From assembly GCA_936450465.1 (NCBI GenBank), contig OW388291.1, forward strand, positions 77,090,436-77,154,435: a stretch of DNA of 64,000 nucleotides, given 5' to 3'. This DNA comes from Gibbula magus (taxonomy: Eukaryota > Mollusca > Gastropoda > Trochida > Trochidae). Numbering within the stretch: position 1 is the stretch's first letter; the number at the start of each line of letters is the position of its first letter. Below the pieces are notes generated by a model, which saw only the letters and a list, made by a program, of their open reading frames with translations, was not told where the DNA came from and made no database searches. This document shows positions 1-10,564 of the stretch, piece by piece. Position numbers and translations under genes: made by a program.

Positions 1-69
1 GTCACCAAAATCAGAGAGAGATTTCCTTCTGAGGAGTTCGCGGGATTCAAGTATCCACAACTTGATTGA
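1..69 (+). CDS. P2X7 ballast-like protein, 3' end of the last exon (copy 1)
   Basis: The window opens on a codon boundary inside the last exon of the gene seen whole at 8931-10003. The 22 codons and TGA stop are identical to that copy. The residues include the conserved tail with FPSEE and GFKYP. A polyadenylation signal AATAAA lies at 135-140, 66 bp after the stop. The rest of the gene is left of the window. Confidence 0.7.
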   Translation, partial: VTKIRERFPSEEFAGFKYPQLD

Positions 70-630
70 AAAACAACAGACAACTGGTTTGCGGACAATG
101 ATATATTTTAATATCAATTTCATTGTATGGCCATAATAAAACTTTATTTTTACCTTCAATATCACTGAAATAATATTTTGCAATTATACTGGAGATAAGG
201 AAATACACCATTTTTATAGATATTTATTATGATTCCAAAGTTGCCAATAGACAACAAAAAAACTTCCCAGGCAATATATACAATTATGAGACCTTATACA
301 TCTAGAAAAAAACTACAGTGGTAGTACAGTGGTATTATTTCATGTAGTTTACATCGACTTCATACAGCTCCTCTTTTCCATGACATGCATGTCTTAGCTT
401 GAAATTATCATCATTAGCTATGTTTATTATAGATCTGTAAATAAATGGTATACAATTTACATATCTCTATTGTTTCAAGAGTGAATAAAACAATTTTTAA
501 AACTGTGACAGTTTTTTCTCATAAATACTGAAGAACTAACATTTTGTGTTCATTACACAAGTAGTCAATCTTTTTGACTAATAATCTGGTAATTCTCAAA
601 AACAACAAGCCAAGTACATTCACACAATGA

Positions 631-3600
631 CTATTTTCTGATGTTGAACCGACTGCAATATGTGTTGATGGCTTGGTCCTTATCAACCCTGGGGAAGTCG
701 CTTGTCAGAGGGGGTGGAACAGTTCTCGCCCTTGGGGTGATCCTGTGCTGCTTGTCAGTGCGGGCTTGCTGGACAACTTGCTCCAGTAGTTTGTCTACAT
801 AGCCTGAAAACAAATGGACATGCATGAATACATACGCACATCTATACAACTGCAATGCATTTAGTTAAATGGTCCAACAAAATATCAATAATTGACTTTT
901 GAGAAAGGCAAAATTAATAATAGCAATGTGATACTAGTTGATTTATGATCTTGACTTTTCCATGGTTCTCCATTGTTGGTGTCACTGACTAGAAGTCACA
1001 TTAATTGTCCCCCCAACAAAATATATTTCCTTACACAAGAGTGTAAATGTGTGCCTTATTATGAGTATTCCATGTTATATTATGAAGTGCCATGACTTTC
1101 ATCTATATCACTTAACAAAACACTGACTTACCAAAGGTCATAGCACCAGTGACTTTGTGCAGGATATGCTGGTCCTTCTTGTACTTCACGTACTTGACTT
1201 GGTACCTTGCCTGGCCGTGCTCATCAACAGCCTGGGACCGGCACCCATTCTCATTGTAGTGGAGGGCGGACAGGTAGAGTCTGAAAAAATTAAAGAAATA
1301 AAATTATAACCTCTGACAGGACCAATTTATAATAATTTACTTCCTTGAAATTTTACACCACTGAAGAAAATATCACATGAGAAATAGTATGTATTCCAGC
1401 CGCCACAGGTGGGATGATTAATGGGGGCCAAATGCTGATATATCAAACAAATGAGAAGTAATTATATCAACAGTCACCTTGAAAGCATTCCCAGATAGGA
1501 AAACCCTATCATCTTAGGTGCGAAGGTGATGATGACTCTATGGAAGGTCTCAACAGACGATGTTTGGTGGTGTGGTGACAGCTTCTTCACATCACGCAGA
1601 AGACGGGCATTTTCAAGCACCAAACCAAGCTTCTCAGCTACCTTGGATCCTATAAAACAACATGACATATTTAGACGGTTTCACTAAAGTTATTTTGGTG
1701 AATTCTAAGTGACATAATTTGTCTATTAGAAGGAAACCGATTGTTAGGTATTAATTTATTTCACATACTCAGATTCTTTTAGTTTATTATTCATTTCATT
1801 AGTTCAGGCAGAGTAAGTGAGTAATTTGAATCACATACAAATGTTTTAAATGGTTTTATTTAATCAACGATCACTCATGAAAAGTGTATCTAACAGAAAA
1901 ACCAATTCAAATTTGAATTTGAACATATATAGTATTTTGGATTGTATTGACGTCCATAAACAAATTCATTTCCTGCAAGGGCAGAAATGATATGTCTTCA
2001 TACCTGACTTCAACCATTTTCTCCTTGGAGCATCAGTGCCTATCAAGGGATGTTGACATGTCTCGAATCTTGGTCCGTGGCCTTCATGGATGTTCTGCAC
2101 GTGGTTGATTACGGACCGCCACTTGTCAAGCACTAGCTCTGTGTCGCCGGCAGGGGATGAGGCAGGGCACCAGTACACATGGTTGACAATGCTCTTTATC
2201 CAAGGGCCAAGCGACTCGCACTCCTTTTCCTTGGATAGAGCTGTCAGTTTCTTCCTGAGACCTGGAAAATGATTATAAAATTGTCATCCATAGGTGAATT
2301 GATGAAGAATGAAGTTCAGTTTCTGGATTGTTAAGTTCTTTATTTTTATAGTCACATAATACATTTATTGCAAAATAAATATTTATGAGGCTAGGTGAGG
2401 TGACATGGTGGTAAGCACCCACTTTTATATTATTTCACTTTATATCTGTGGCTTGTATTATTGCAAGGAGGAAAGCTGCAACATTATGGTGGTTATACAT
2501 TCCTGTAAAACATGTAAGCTTCTGCACAGGAATTGCTTATAATAATCCTACTCTAAACGATGCAAAAACAAACAAGTTACATGATAGAACCGCCTCTCCT
2601 AAAACATTAAATATCATTAATACCTTTAGCAACATGCCAAACATCATAGTAATGTTGTGTTGTGGGCATCGACTCTCGAACCAGCTTCTGTATCTGGGGG
2701 TGGCGGTCAGTCACGAGCGTCCCAACTGTCAAACCTTCATCCTCCAAGTGTTGAACACTTCGAATGAAGCCCTCTTTTTCCATTCCATTCGAGTTCTTCA
2801 CCTCGTTCGACTGTAAACAAAAACAATGATTCCTAATTTAAGCTTGTATATATAGAGAAAACAAACTACAGTCTGATATTATTTTAACAGTTCAATTGTA
2901 GTTTTCTTTACGGTACTAAATATTGGCAGGGAAAACAAGTTCCATAATAACTCTGTATATGATAGTAATTTATTCCTAAGTGTTATTTAATAAATTCTCT
3001 AAACATTTACACACCTATATTGCCACACACCTTATGAAATACACACATCTGTATCTGGTGTGTTGGACCTGTTGGTCATAAAGTTAATTAGCCAAAGATA
3101 TTGATTAGTTACCTAACATTAAACTTTGACTAGCTCTTGATAATTACACTACTTCACACCTGACAGGAGAGTCATAAAGTTATTACCTAACATTCTACCA
3201 CATAGTGACATACCCCTGTACATGATGGCATTTAAGCCATAAAGATAACGACATTTCCGATTAGCTAATACACAAAAAGGCATGGTAATTATCTACAGCC
3301 TTATGTAACTTCATTCAATGATCAATAGCCTTTATTGAAACTTCATGAAGGTAATTAGAATTGACAATAGACACATGACAATATATTTACAAATGTTTTC
3401 AAACAAACACCATCAATGTACAAGTAAGCATTATCTAATAGTGCAATTATACATATTATAAATATTATATATTGGAAAAAAATTGGAAAAACAGTATTTG
3501 AATAACAATTACTCATTTGTACAGGCTGACACAAATCATCCTTTTTATTTTGAAAAGATTTGGGTTGGGGGAGAATAGAACAGAATACAATAGAATATTT

Positions 3601-6600
3601 GAGGGGGAAATTTGCATTACATGAGCGTGACTTAGGCATGAGGAGAAAGACAATAATTTCTCAAAATGTAATATTAACGTACATGCACAAGTTCAACATG
3701 AAGCACTTTCTTGGTCTTGAGTTCCATCACTGTGTATGAGCCGAACTTGGCGTTGTGTCCTGGTGTGTCAGCTCTCCCATCTCCTCCAAGTACCAAAGGC
3801 ATGTCAAGCTGTCTGAGTTTTTCAAACTGGTCTTCTTGTTCCTCTATCCACACTTTTTCAATTACAGGGTTTAGTATTTCTCGCTGATGTTTGAAAAAGG
3901 AGTTCACACTCAATGAGACAAGTCCGAGATGTTGAAATAGGGTAAACACTTTAGATGGTAAAGATCCAGAAAACAGGATGGAGGCCGAGAGAAGGATGTT
4001 TCCCGCTGGGTAGTTGCCTAGAAAGGGTTGGCTGCACCAGTCGCGCCGGAAAGTACAAGACCTGCACTGTTGGGACACTGTCAGTAAAGTTCCTTCAGAA
4101 AGACGCTGAACTTTAGACTCGCTGCTGCACGCCGGACACACACTGAAGAGCTGAAGGAGCTGACTTTCAAAGACGATGTACTTTCGCTCTTGAGTTGGTG
4201 ACGAGTCCTCACTGAAACACATTATGAGTTACATAAATGAAATAAGTATACAATATGACTGGATAATTTCATGGATTTCTAATTCATTCAATATCTGCTT
4301 ATTGTCACCACTGTGGGTAACCTATTTTCCGTACAAAGTAAATGAATTATTAATTCTGTTTAAAATACACTATGAAAACTTTGTAGGGGACAATGGAATA
4401 ACTATTTAATAGTGAATTGTGTAATCAAAGTGATTTGTGTTCATTGGGACTCTGAGAACAAAGTCATTTATTGCCCGAGTCTACTAAAAAATATTCACTT
4501 TTCATCATGATTGAGATATAAATATCAACAAGATAAGACTAGAGTCATCATCAATTTGGAATTGTTAAAATAAATGTTTAAGACACCACTTTAGTGAGTG
4601 GGTAATACACATTAACATCAAACATAGTTCAATTCTGACTCAAATAATAGATGTGAATGAGTTTTTCACTTGAAAAGTGGCTGATAGTATTATGGCAGGG
4701 AAAAATATTGCAACGCCATGTCGCAATGCATTGCGGTGAAACCTTCAAGCATCGACTGTAACTTGTAAGCCATGGGTGGTTCTACACTGAAATTCAGTGT
4801 AGCATTGCACCCAAACCTTACTGCGTGTACAACAATTCTCTACGGCAGACAAAATTGGAGTGCCCCTGGTGGGTTTCGAACCCAGGACCTCTTAATCGGA
4901 AGCTAAACACTCTACCAAGCTCCGAAAATAAATAATTACGGACAAACAGCCAGAAATGCGTGCAAAACAATAATTTCAATATCCCGAGAATGCATGTAAG
5001 AGTTTACCTTATAATATCAACTTCTTCATCGCTTTCCATGGGGTGATCATGTGGCAGCCATGTTGGGTCAGTCTCATCATGGTGGGGATCCTGACCAGCA
5101 TCAGGGATGTCATGATCCTCTTCAGGTTCTTCAGGCTCACTGGGTGGTTCCAACAGTGAACACTGCACTCCTGTCGTCACCATCAGCACCGGTTCAGTAG
5201 ATGTACCTGTTGGCAATAGTGAGAATGTTGTTCCATAAAAACACAATAAATTGGACAAGTCTGGTAATCAACTTAGGAAATGTTTACATTGAGAAAACAA
5301 TGAAATAGAAAATTATTGTTATAATCCCCATAATATATTCTGAAACCAACAGTTACTGTATTGTCAAAAGATGATAGATTTAAAAAATTTTAATAACAAA
5401 TTTTTACTTTGAGTTATTTCTTTACAAATTGGATTAATAGAATCGACAGTAATTTTATTAACAATATTGCTGGGATGCCAGGAGTTACAAATTTCAAAGT
5501 GAAAATTGTATGTACCCTTTGTTCTGACATTAGGCCTAGTTTGAACTCTCACTGATCTTTTCTTGAATCCATATCTCTTAAGTGTCTGGCAGGCTCTGGA
5601 ATTAGTAGGGACTGGTACCTTAAACAAATGTAAACAAAATACATTTTCATTTCACATGAAAAAAACTACTTTAAGATCAAAAAATAAAAAAATTCTAGTT
5701 GTTTGGACTGGCTTTAAGTTCAAAACACCCATTCATAATGAACTTGGGGTAAATCATCAGAGAGACAATAACAATAAGAATAAATCTTGTAAGTCACATG
5801 TAAAATGTCCTGCACAATGAGGCAAGAGTGGGCACAACCAACATACCCCCATTCTCAAATGCATGTGCATGTTTATGACAGTAATATATAACTTACAGTT
5901 TCATCATCAATAGTGTCGCAGTCAGTGGCAACAGTCGCAGTTGACTTGATCGGGCTGTGGTGTTCTATGGTGGGGTTGGTGACTGGCAGCTGAACTTGGG
6001 ATAGGGATAGCAAGGCCTCTGTGACTTCTCTCAGGGTTTCCTCTGGTGTCTGACAACAAATAATTAATCAATTTGGTCGTTCATTAAAATGTCACATATA
6101 ACATTAATCGTGATCTTTTTGCAGTCTATATCAGTAAAGACAATTATTCGGATTGATTTAATAGTTATTAATACAATATATTTATTTCCTAAAAATTGGT
6201 TAAAGTGGATATTAAATTGAATCAAGGAAAGTAAACAAATTTAAACGTTCATAGACCGGTTCCCACCAACCAAAAATGATTTCACTACAAATAACTTTGA
6301 AATAAAAAGTAAAAATATAAAAAAACTAAAAATACATTGTTACTCAAACTCGGTTATTACAGGCAGTATTTATATTTTAGGTGAAACAAAATGTCGCGAA
6401 TTGAACTTAAGCGAATCGATTATCAAGGCCATCAATCAATTGTCGATATCACAAGTTCCAGCAAATTTCTAACTTTCTAACATTTTTCAAAGTAATTACT
6501 GTACATTTCAATATTGAGTTTGACATATAGTCACTATCATGATTGCTGCATCACTTTAAAACGTACCATATATTCTATCCTATTTTTACATGAATTATTA

Positions 6601-7882
6601 TAAACTCAGAAAATTAGTTCATGGAAAGTTCATCGGTATTTCCAAACAAATTCAAATGCCCAATTTATTTACCACTTCACAAGGATAAGAAAGATCCTCG
6701 GCAGGTGAGCAAATCCCTGGTTCTTCTTTGAGCAAACTTGAAGGATGACTGCTACCAACTTGCACCACTGGCGTTGAACCCCCCAGGTCTCCCATCAGCT
6801 CCTCGACAATCTGACAAAAAAACCACACCAATGTTTATCAACATCAATTACCCACCCTAACAGTAATATATATCACCATCAATAAAATTATGTCATCTTA
6901 CAACCAGATATGTTCAATAGCCATGCAAACTGGTCACTGTATTATTTTTACATAGAATGATTGATACCCCTGACAATGTATGTTGTGGTTTATCACAATA
7001 AAACAATGTCAGAGTTATGGTTGGCAGAAATGAACACCTTTATTTCACATGGTTCAACTCAAATACATGACAGGATCATATTCAATGTAAGTCTAAACAT
7101 ACTACACAGTATTATTCATCTGTATAATTTTCAGTATGGTGACATCAACATAAAATAATGGTCTCGCCTTATTTATTAGTCTGACATGTTAAAATTACTA
7201 TTTAGTTCCAAAGGGAATGAACATACTAATTGTTTTCAACCCCACATACAATAAAATCAAATTACTTCAATGAAATAATAATAAACGATTTCTGCAAGAA
7301 TCTACCGACAGTCATTCTTACTGTTGATAACATCTCGAACAACTCAACCTTCGTCTAAAAAAACATCAATTAGGCCTCTATTATTAATCACTTAGTAACG
7401 ATTATTGACAATGTTCCGTCACAATAAAATTGAACTTGCAAATATATTTCGAAACTTACCCTCTTTCGTTCCCTCTTCTCAAAGTACGCCGTCCGTTTTC
7501 TCTTCCGATAGGGATGGCTGTCACATCTGGCTGGAAAGACGGGGAGCGGGCCAGTTTTCAACTTCATCTCTTTGTTGACTGTTGGCACTGCATATTTCAC
7601 AAGTCTTTTCCTCCGTGGGGCAAGTCCAAAGTTCTTCTGGAAATCGTGGGAACGATCATAACAGTCCTCTGTAAAATGATCGGAGCAAATGACAGACCTG
7701 TCATTGGGGCTCCACTTCGCTCTTTTCTCGGTCACAAACTTTGTCCATTTCGCGAATTGGACAGGATCCGTCGGAAACATATGAAGTAGCACATCTCCAT
7801 TTCTCTTATTGGTACAGTTAGCAGCAACGCAGGAAGAAGGCATGTCTCTTTTGCAACGAAAACGTGGAAGACTGCGACTCAT
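631..7882 (-). CDS. THAP-domain DDE transposase, Kolobok-like (copy 1, 11 exons)
   Basis: Exons in coding order: 7882-7460, 6810-6673, 6049-5897, 5618-5516, 5206-5008, 4211-3683, 2810-2624, 2261-2004, 1649-1478, 1280-1132, 803-631. All are bounded by AG/GT and every phase fits, giving 2,484 nt (827 residues plus stop). The N-terminal THAP zinc finger has C18, C23, C66 and H69 and an AVPT box near 98-101. It is followed by a low-complexity linker with an acidic stretch (exon 5). CPAC and CRSC pairs (364-391) suggest a second zinc site. The catalytic candidates are D483 or D487 (GGDGRAD), D550 (TDRH) with the D(2)H motif YDVWH at 571-574, and E697 (SVETFH). The D(2)H motif and THAP fusion point to Kolobok; the superfamily name is from memory. 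A TATATATA at 7894-7901 sits so near the first ATG that translation may start at Met14 (7843), the usual THAP start MPSSC. Confidence 0.8.
4780..4802. repeat. 23-bp near-perfect palindrome present only in copy 1
   Basis: The block contains CTACACTGAA and TTCAGTGTAG around one central base. Copy 2 lacks precisely these 23 bp (junction near 14714). The block sits at the tip of a larger hairpin formed by flanking TGGGTG and CACCCA, which both copies keep. It lies in transposase intron 5. Confidence 0.7.
4857..4924 (-). repeat. tRNA-like sequence (SINE head or tRNA pseudogene) in intron 5, copy 1
   Basis: On the minus strand it has a B-box-like GGTTCGAAACC within a strong hairpin (TGGGTTCGAAACCCA) and an A-box-like TTGGTAGAGTG about 40 bp upstream. 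The 5' acceptor half and a clean anticodon stem are missing, so it is not a working tRNA. Arg-type tRNA is the closest resemblance by eye. Confidence 0.4.
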
Positions 7883-7893
7883 GTCAGCATTCG

Positions 7894-7901
7894 TATATAT
7901 A
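7894..7901 (-). promoter_or_regulatory. Possible TATA box of the transposase gene (copy 1)
   Basis: TATATATA ends 12 bp before the first in-frame ATG (7882) and 51 bp before the second (7843). If it sets initiation about 30 bp downstream, the first ATG would be left out of the mRNA and Met14 would be the start. The same motif is at 24348-24355 in copy 2. No expression data support this. Confidence 0.35.
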
Positions 7902-8160
7902 CATGTTTACAAACGACTCCTGAGTATGATGTCACTTCCGCCACTTCTGACATGCGCAGCAAAGCCCATCCGTGTCAAGCCCGTGAGGGGCTTTTTAGGA
8001 TTGAGATTTCGAGGTGGTCAATTTTCACGCACTTTGAACTCGGATATCTTTTTAATTAGAGGACGCATCACAATACTGTTTGGTGTTTCTGTCAGTTGAA
8101 TGTATTGTCTATATGAAAAGGTGGATTAAAATGTAAAAAAAAAATGAGAATACATTTTCT

Positions 8161-8164
8161 TTAA
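8161..8164. repeat. TTAA target site shared by the two transposon copies
   Basis: This is the single TTAA between the end of copy 1 (TCT) and the start of copy 2 (AGA), forming the palindrome TCTTTAAAGA at 8158-8167. One copy inserting into the TTAA that flanks another leaves exactly this arrangement. The matching outer TTAA is at 24615-24618. Confidence 0.75.
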
Positions 8165-8355
8165 AGATATGCTAACCTTAGGGGGGTAGGTTGCCCGGAA
8201 AAGATTCTGACAACAGTAAAGAATAACGATACAAAAGTATTGGAATAAAAATCCACCCCGATATAGTAGAAAAAAACGTTTTTTTAAAATACTTCATTAA
8301 CACAACCGCCAAACGTTTCGTTAGCCAATCAGCTGCTAGCAGAGCTATGACACGT

Positions 8356-8369
8356 TACTCAGGAGTCGT
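8356..8369. repeat. Subterminal inverted repeat, left arm
   Basis: TACTCAGGAGTCGT lies 191 bp inside the left end of copy 2. Its exact reverse complement is at 7913-7926 (copy 1 right end) and 24367-24380 (copy 2 right end). A second weaker pair, AATCCACC at 8250-8257 and GGTGGATT at 8121-8128, lies closer to the ends. These are candidate transposase-recognition motifs. Confidence 0.6.
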
Positions 8370-8520
8370 GCCCGTAACGAGTATCTGGCTTATGTTATTG
8401 TTTGCATTCTACACCCAAGCCGTCTCGTATTTTTCACTGATTGTACTTGTCAAAACGGCCCCCAAAGTGATCAAAGCTATTTAAAACAATAACAACATAT
8501 TCTGTTCAGACGTTAATAAC

Positions 8521-8825
8521 TTTGGTTGTTGTACACATGTGTTTAGATTGTTTAATCTCCGATTATGCAGATTTCACCAAAGCGGAAATCTACCGCCATT
8601 GTCTTTTCTGTTTAGACATCTTATAACCCGATGGAGGGGCTTAACTATCACCCACTTTTCTTTGTGTCACTTTATTTGAGGTTACTTAAGTTTGGTTGTT
8701 GTACACATGTTTTTAGATCGTTAATCTCCGATAATTCCTGTTGACCAAAGTGGAAATCTACCGCCATTGTCTTTTCTGTTTAGACATCTAACAAACCGAG
8801 GGAGAGGGAGGGGCCAAACTATGAT
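8521..8825. repeat. Two direct ~130-bp subterminal repeats, period 170 bp
   Basis: Both copies begin TTTGGTTGTTGTACACATG, at 8521 and 8691, and run through a shared block (GGAAATCTACCGCCATTGTC) to about 8650 and 8820. They lie between the left terminus of the element and the start codon at 8931. They could be transposase-binding sites, promoter elements of the ballast-like gene, or both. Confidence 0.7.
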
Positions 8826-8930
8826 TGATCGTTGTATATGGAGAATATAAAGAACCTTTACAACACTCATTTTGAAGTGTCGATTCCATATTGTAGCAGC
8901 GTGTACGTTTATCACTGAGCATTTTCAGAC

Positions 8931-10003
8931 ATGTCAGACTCAGATTCTAGCGATGAGATCTCTCTTTTGATGGACTGCCTTTCAACAAGTTCCGAATCTG
9001 GTCAATCGGATACGATAGATCCAAGCGGCTGTTCTCGGCCTTATCTATTTGAACCTGTTATGAGTGATAATGAAGACTTGTATGAAGAACCAGCGGATAT
9101 ACCGAATGACCGAGATCATCGCCTGACCAGCACTAACTGGTAAGTCTATTACTTTTCTATTGCATATCGTCTTCTAATGAAAAGTGAAACTACATTTCAT
9201 CGCAAAATATTTTTTTTTAATTCACAAATTAACCATACGAGGTAAAAGAACTAATGACAACTATATACGTTAAATATATGATAATGTGACAATTCCAAAT
9301 TTCGCGTTTGAAATTGTATGCTAACAACTATACCATAATTTATCTTTACATTTCTCATTATTTAAACCGTTTAGTTAATGTAGCAACACCCAATGTTTTT
9401 CAAGAGGTTGTAAACAAATAGTTTTACTTTTGATATTTATAGTGTGTGTGTGTGTGTTGGTGCAGGTGTAGCTGTGGACGTTGTGTCTCCATGGACACTG
9501 TTGCTGAGTGTTGCTGCTGTCAGGAGTCAGCAGCAGTGAGGGAGAAGATAGAGGAGGGCCCAGAGAATACTATCTGCATCACCGACCACCCAGGCTTTGC
9601 AGAGGTGTGTCTCAGTGTGTATGCCTTGGAGACAGCATACTACCACTACAGACAAGAACATGGGAGAGGAGAGGTCCAGGCAGAGGAGGTCCACAGGTAC
9701 ACATTCACATCATCCATTTCACTTGTCTTTGTTGGAAATAAGTAATAGAATACCAAATTGTTTAACTATTCAGAATCAAATGGCTTTGATGGACGGATAT
9801 GAGTGACTAATTTTATAATAATATATAATATAATTTATTGCAGAAAGTACAGATATACAGCATATCGTCAACTAGTACGCTGGTGTTGGCGGTTCCTTGG
9901 CCGCAAGGTTCGTGTACCCTTACCTGCATGTGCGGTCACCAAAATCAGAGAGAGATTTCCTTCTGAGGAGTTCGCGGGATTCAAGTATCCACAACTTGAT
10001 TGA
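8931..10003 (+). CDS. P2X7 C-terminal ballast-like zinc-binding protein (transposon gene, 3 exons, 199 aa)
   Basis: Exons are 8931-9139, 9466-9696 and 9844-10003. Donors are GTAAGT and GTACAC, acceptors are GCAG, and the phases (2, 2) join without stops. The acidic Ser/Asp-rich N-terminus (residues 1-69) leads into a Cys cluster beginning NWCSCGRC, then ECCCCQE, then ITDHPGF, YRYTAYRQLVRW and FPSEEFAGFKYP. This order matches the intracellular ballast region of vertebrate P2X7, which binds zinc through these cysteines and also binds guanine nucleotide. There is no P2X channel: no transmembrane helices and no extracellular domain, so it should be soluble. Many invertebrate genomes carry stand-alone genes named P2X7-like. 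Here the gene lies inside a transposon and converges with its transposase, so a role in transposition (DNA binding, regulation, target choice) is possible but is inference. AATAAA at 10069-10074 is the likely poly(A) signal. Confidence 0.75.
9442..9457. repeat. GT microsatellite before the exon 2 acceptor
   Basis: A (GT)7-8 tract lies just before the TGCAG acceptor of exon 2 of the ballast-like gene, where a pyrimidine tract would be expected. Confidence 0.7.
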
Positions 10004-10564
10004 AAAACAACAGACAACTGGTTTGCGGACAATGATATATTTTAATATCAATTTCATTGTATGGCCATAATAAAACTTTATTTTTACCTTCAATATCACT
10101 GAAATAATATTTTGCAATTATACTGGAGATAAGGAAATACACCATTTTTATAGATATTTATTATGATTCCAAAGTTGCCAATAGACAACAAAAAAACTTC
10201 CCAGGCAATATATACAATTATGAGACCTTATACATCTAGAAAAAAACTACAGTGGTAGTACAGTGGTATTATTTCATGTAGTTTACATCGACTTCATACA
10301 GCTCCTCTTTTCCATGACATGCATGTCTTAGCTTGAAATTATCATCATTAGCTATGTTTATTATAGATCTGTAAATAAATGGTATACAATTTACATATCT
10401 CTATTGTTTCAAGAGTGAATAAAACAATTTTTAAAACTGTGACAGTTTTTTCTCATAAATACTGAAGAACTAACATTTTGTGTTCATTACACAAGTAGTC
10501 AATCTTTTTGACTAATAATCTGGTAATTCTCAAAAACAACAAGCCAAGTACATTCACACAATGA

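Larger units (their letters stand above)
1..8160. mobile_element. TTAA-flanked two-gene DNA transposon, copy 1 (left end outside window)
   Basis: This is the right-hand part of a DNA transposon whose second copy follows directly. Positions 1-8164 match 9935-24618 almost base for base, apart from a 23-bp indel (near 4780) and a 6.5 kb insertion in copy 2. The match stops exactly at TTAA (8161-8164 here, 24615-24618 in copy 2), and the two flanks then differ completely. Projecting from copy 2, this copy should start about 1.77 kb left of the window and be about 9,930 bp long. It carries the 3' end of a P2X7-ballast-like gene (+) and a full THAP/DDE transposase gene (-). TTAA target duplication plus a THAP-DDE transposase is the Kolobok pattern. 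piggyBac also uses TTAA, but its transposase is unrelated to this protein. Confidence 0.85.

Noticed and set aside
2448..2816. Plus-strand 122-codon ORF (repeated at 12382-12750)
   Set aside because: It is antisense to transposase exon 7, whose DDE motif and splice phases are clear.
9446..9806. Three overlapping plus-strand ORFs in the ballast-like gene
   Set aside because: Only one frame carries the Cys cluster and joins exons 1 and 3; the other two are shadows.
8931..10003. A full P2X receptor gene
   Set aside because: No transmembrane helices or cysteine-rich extracellular domain; the three exons form a complete 199-codon protein from ATG to stop.
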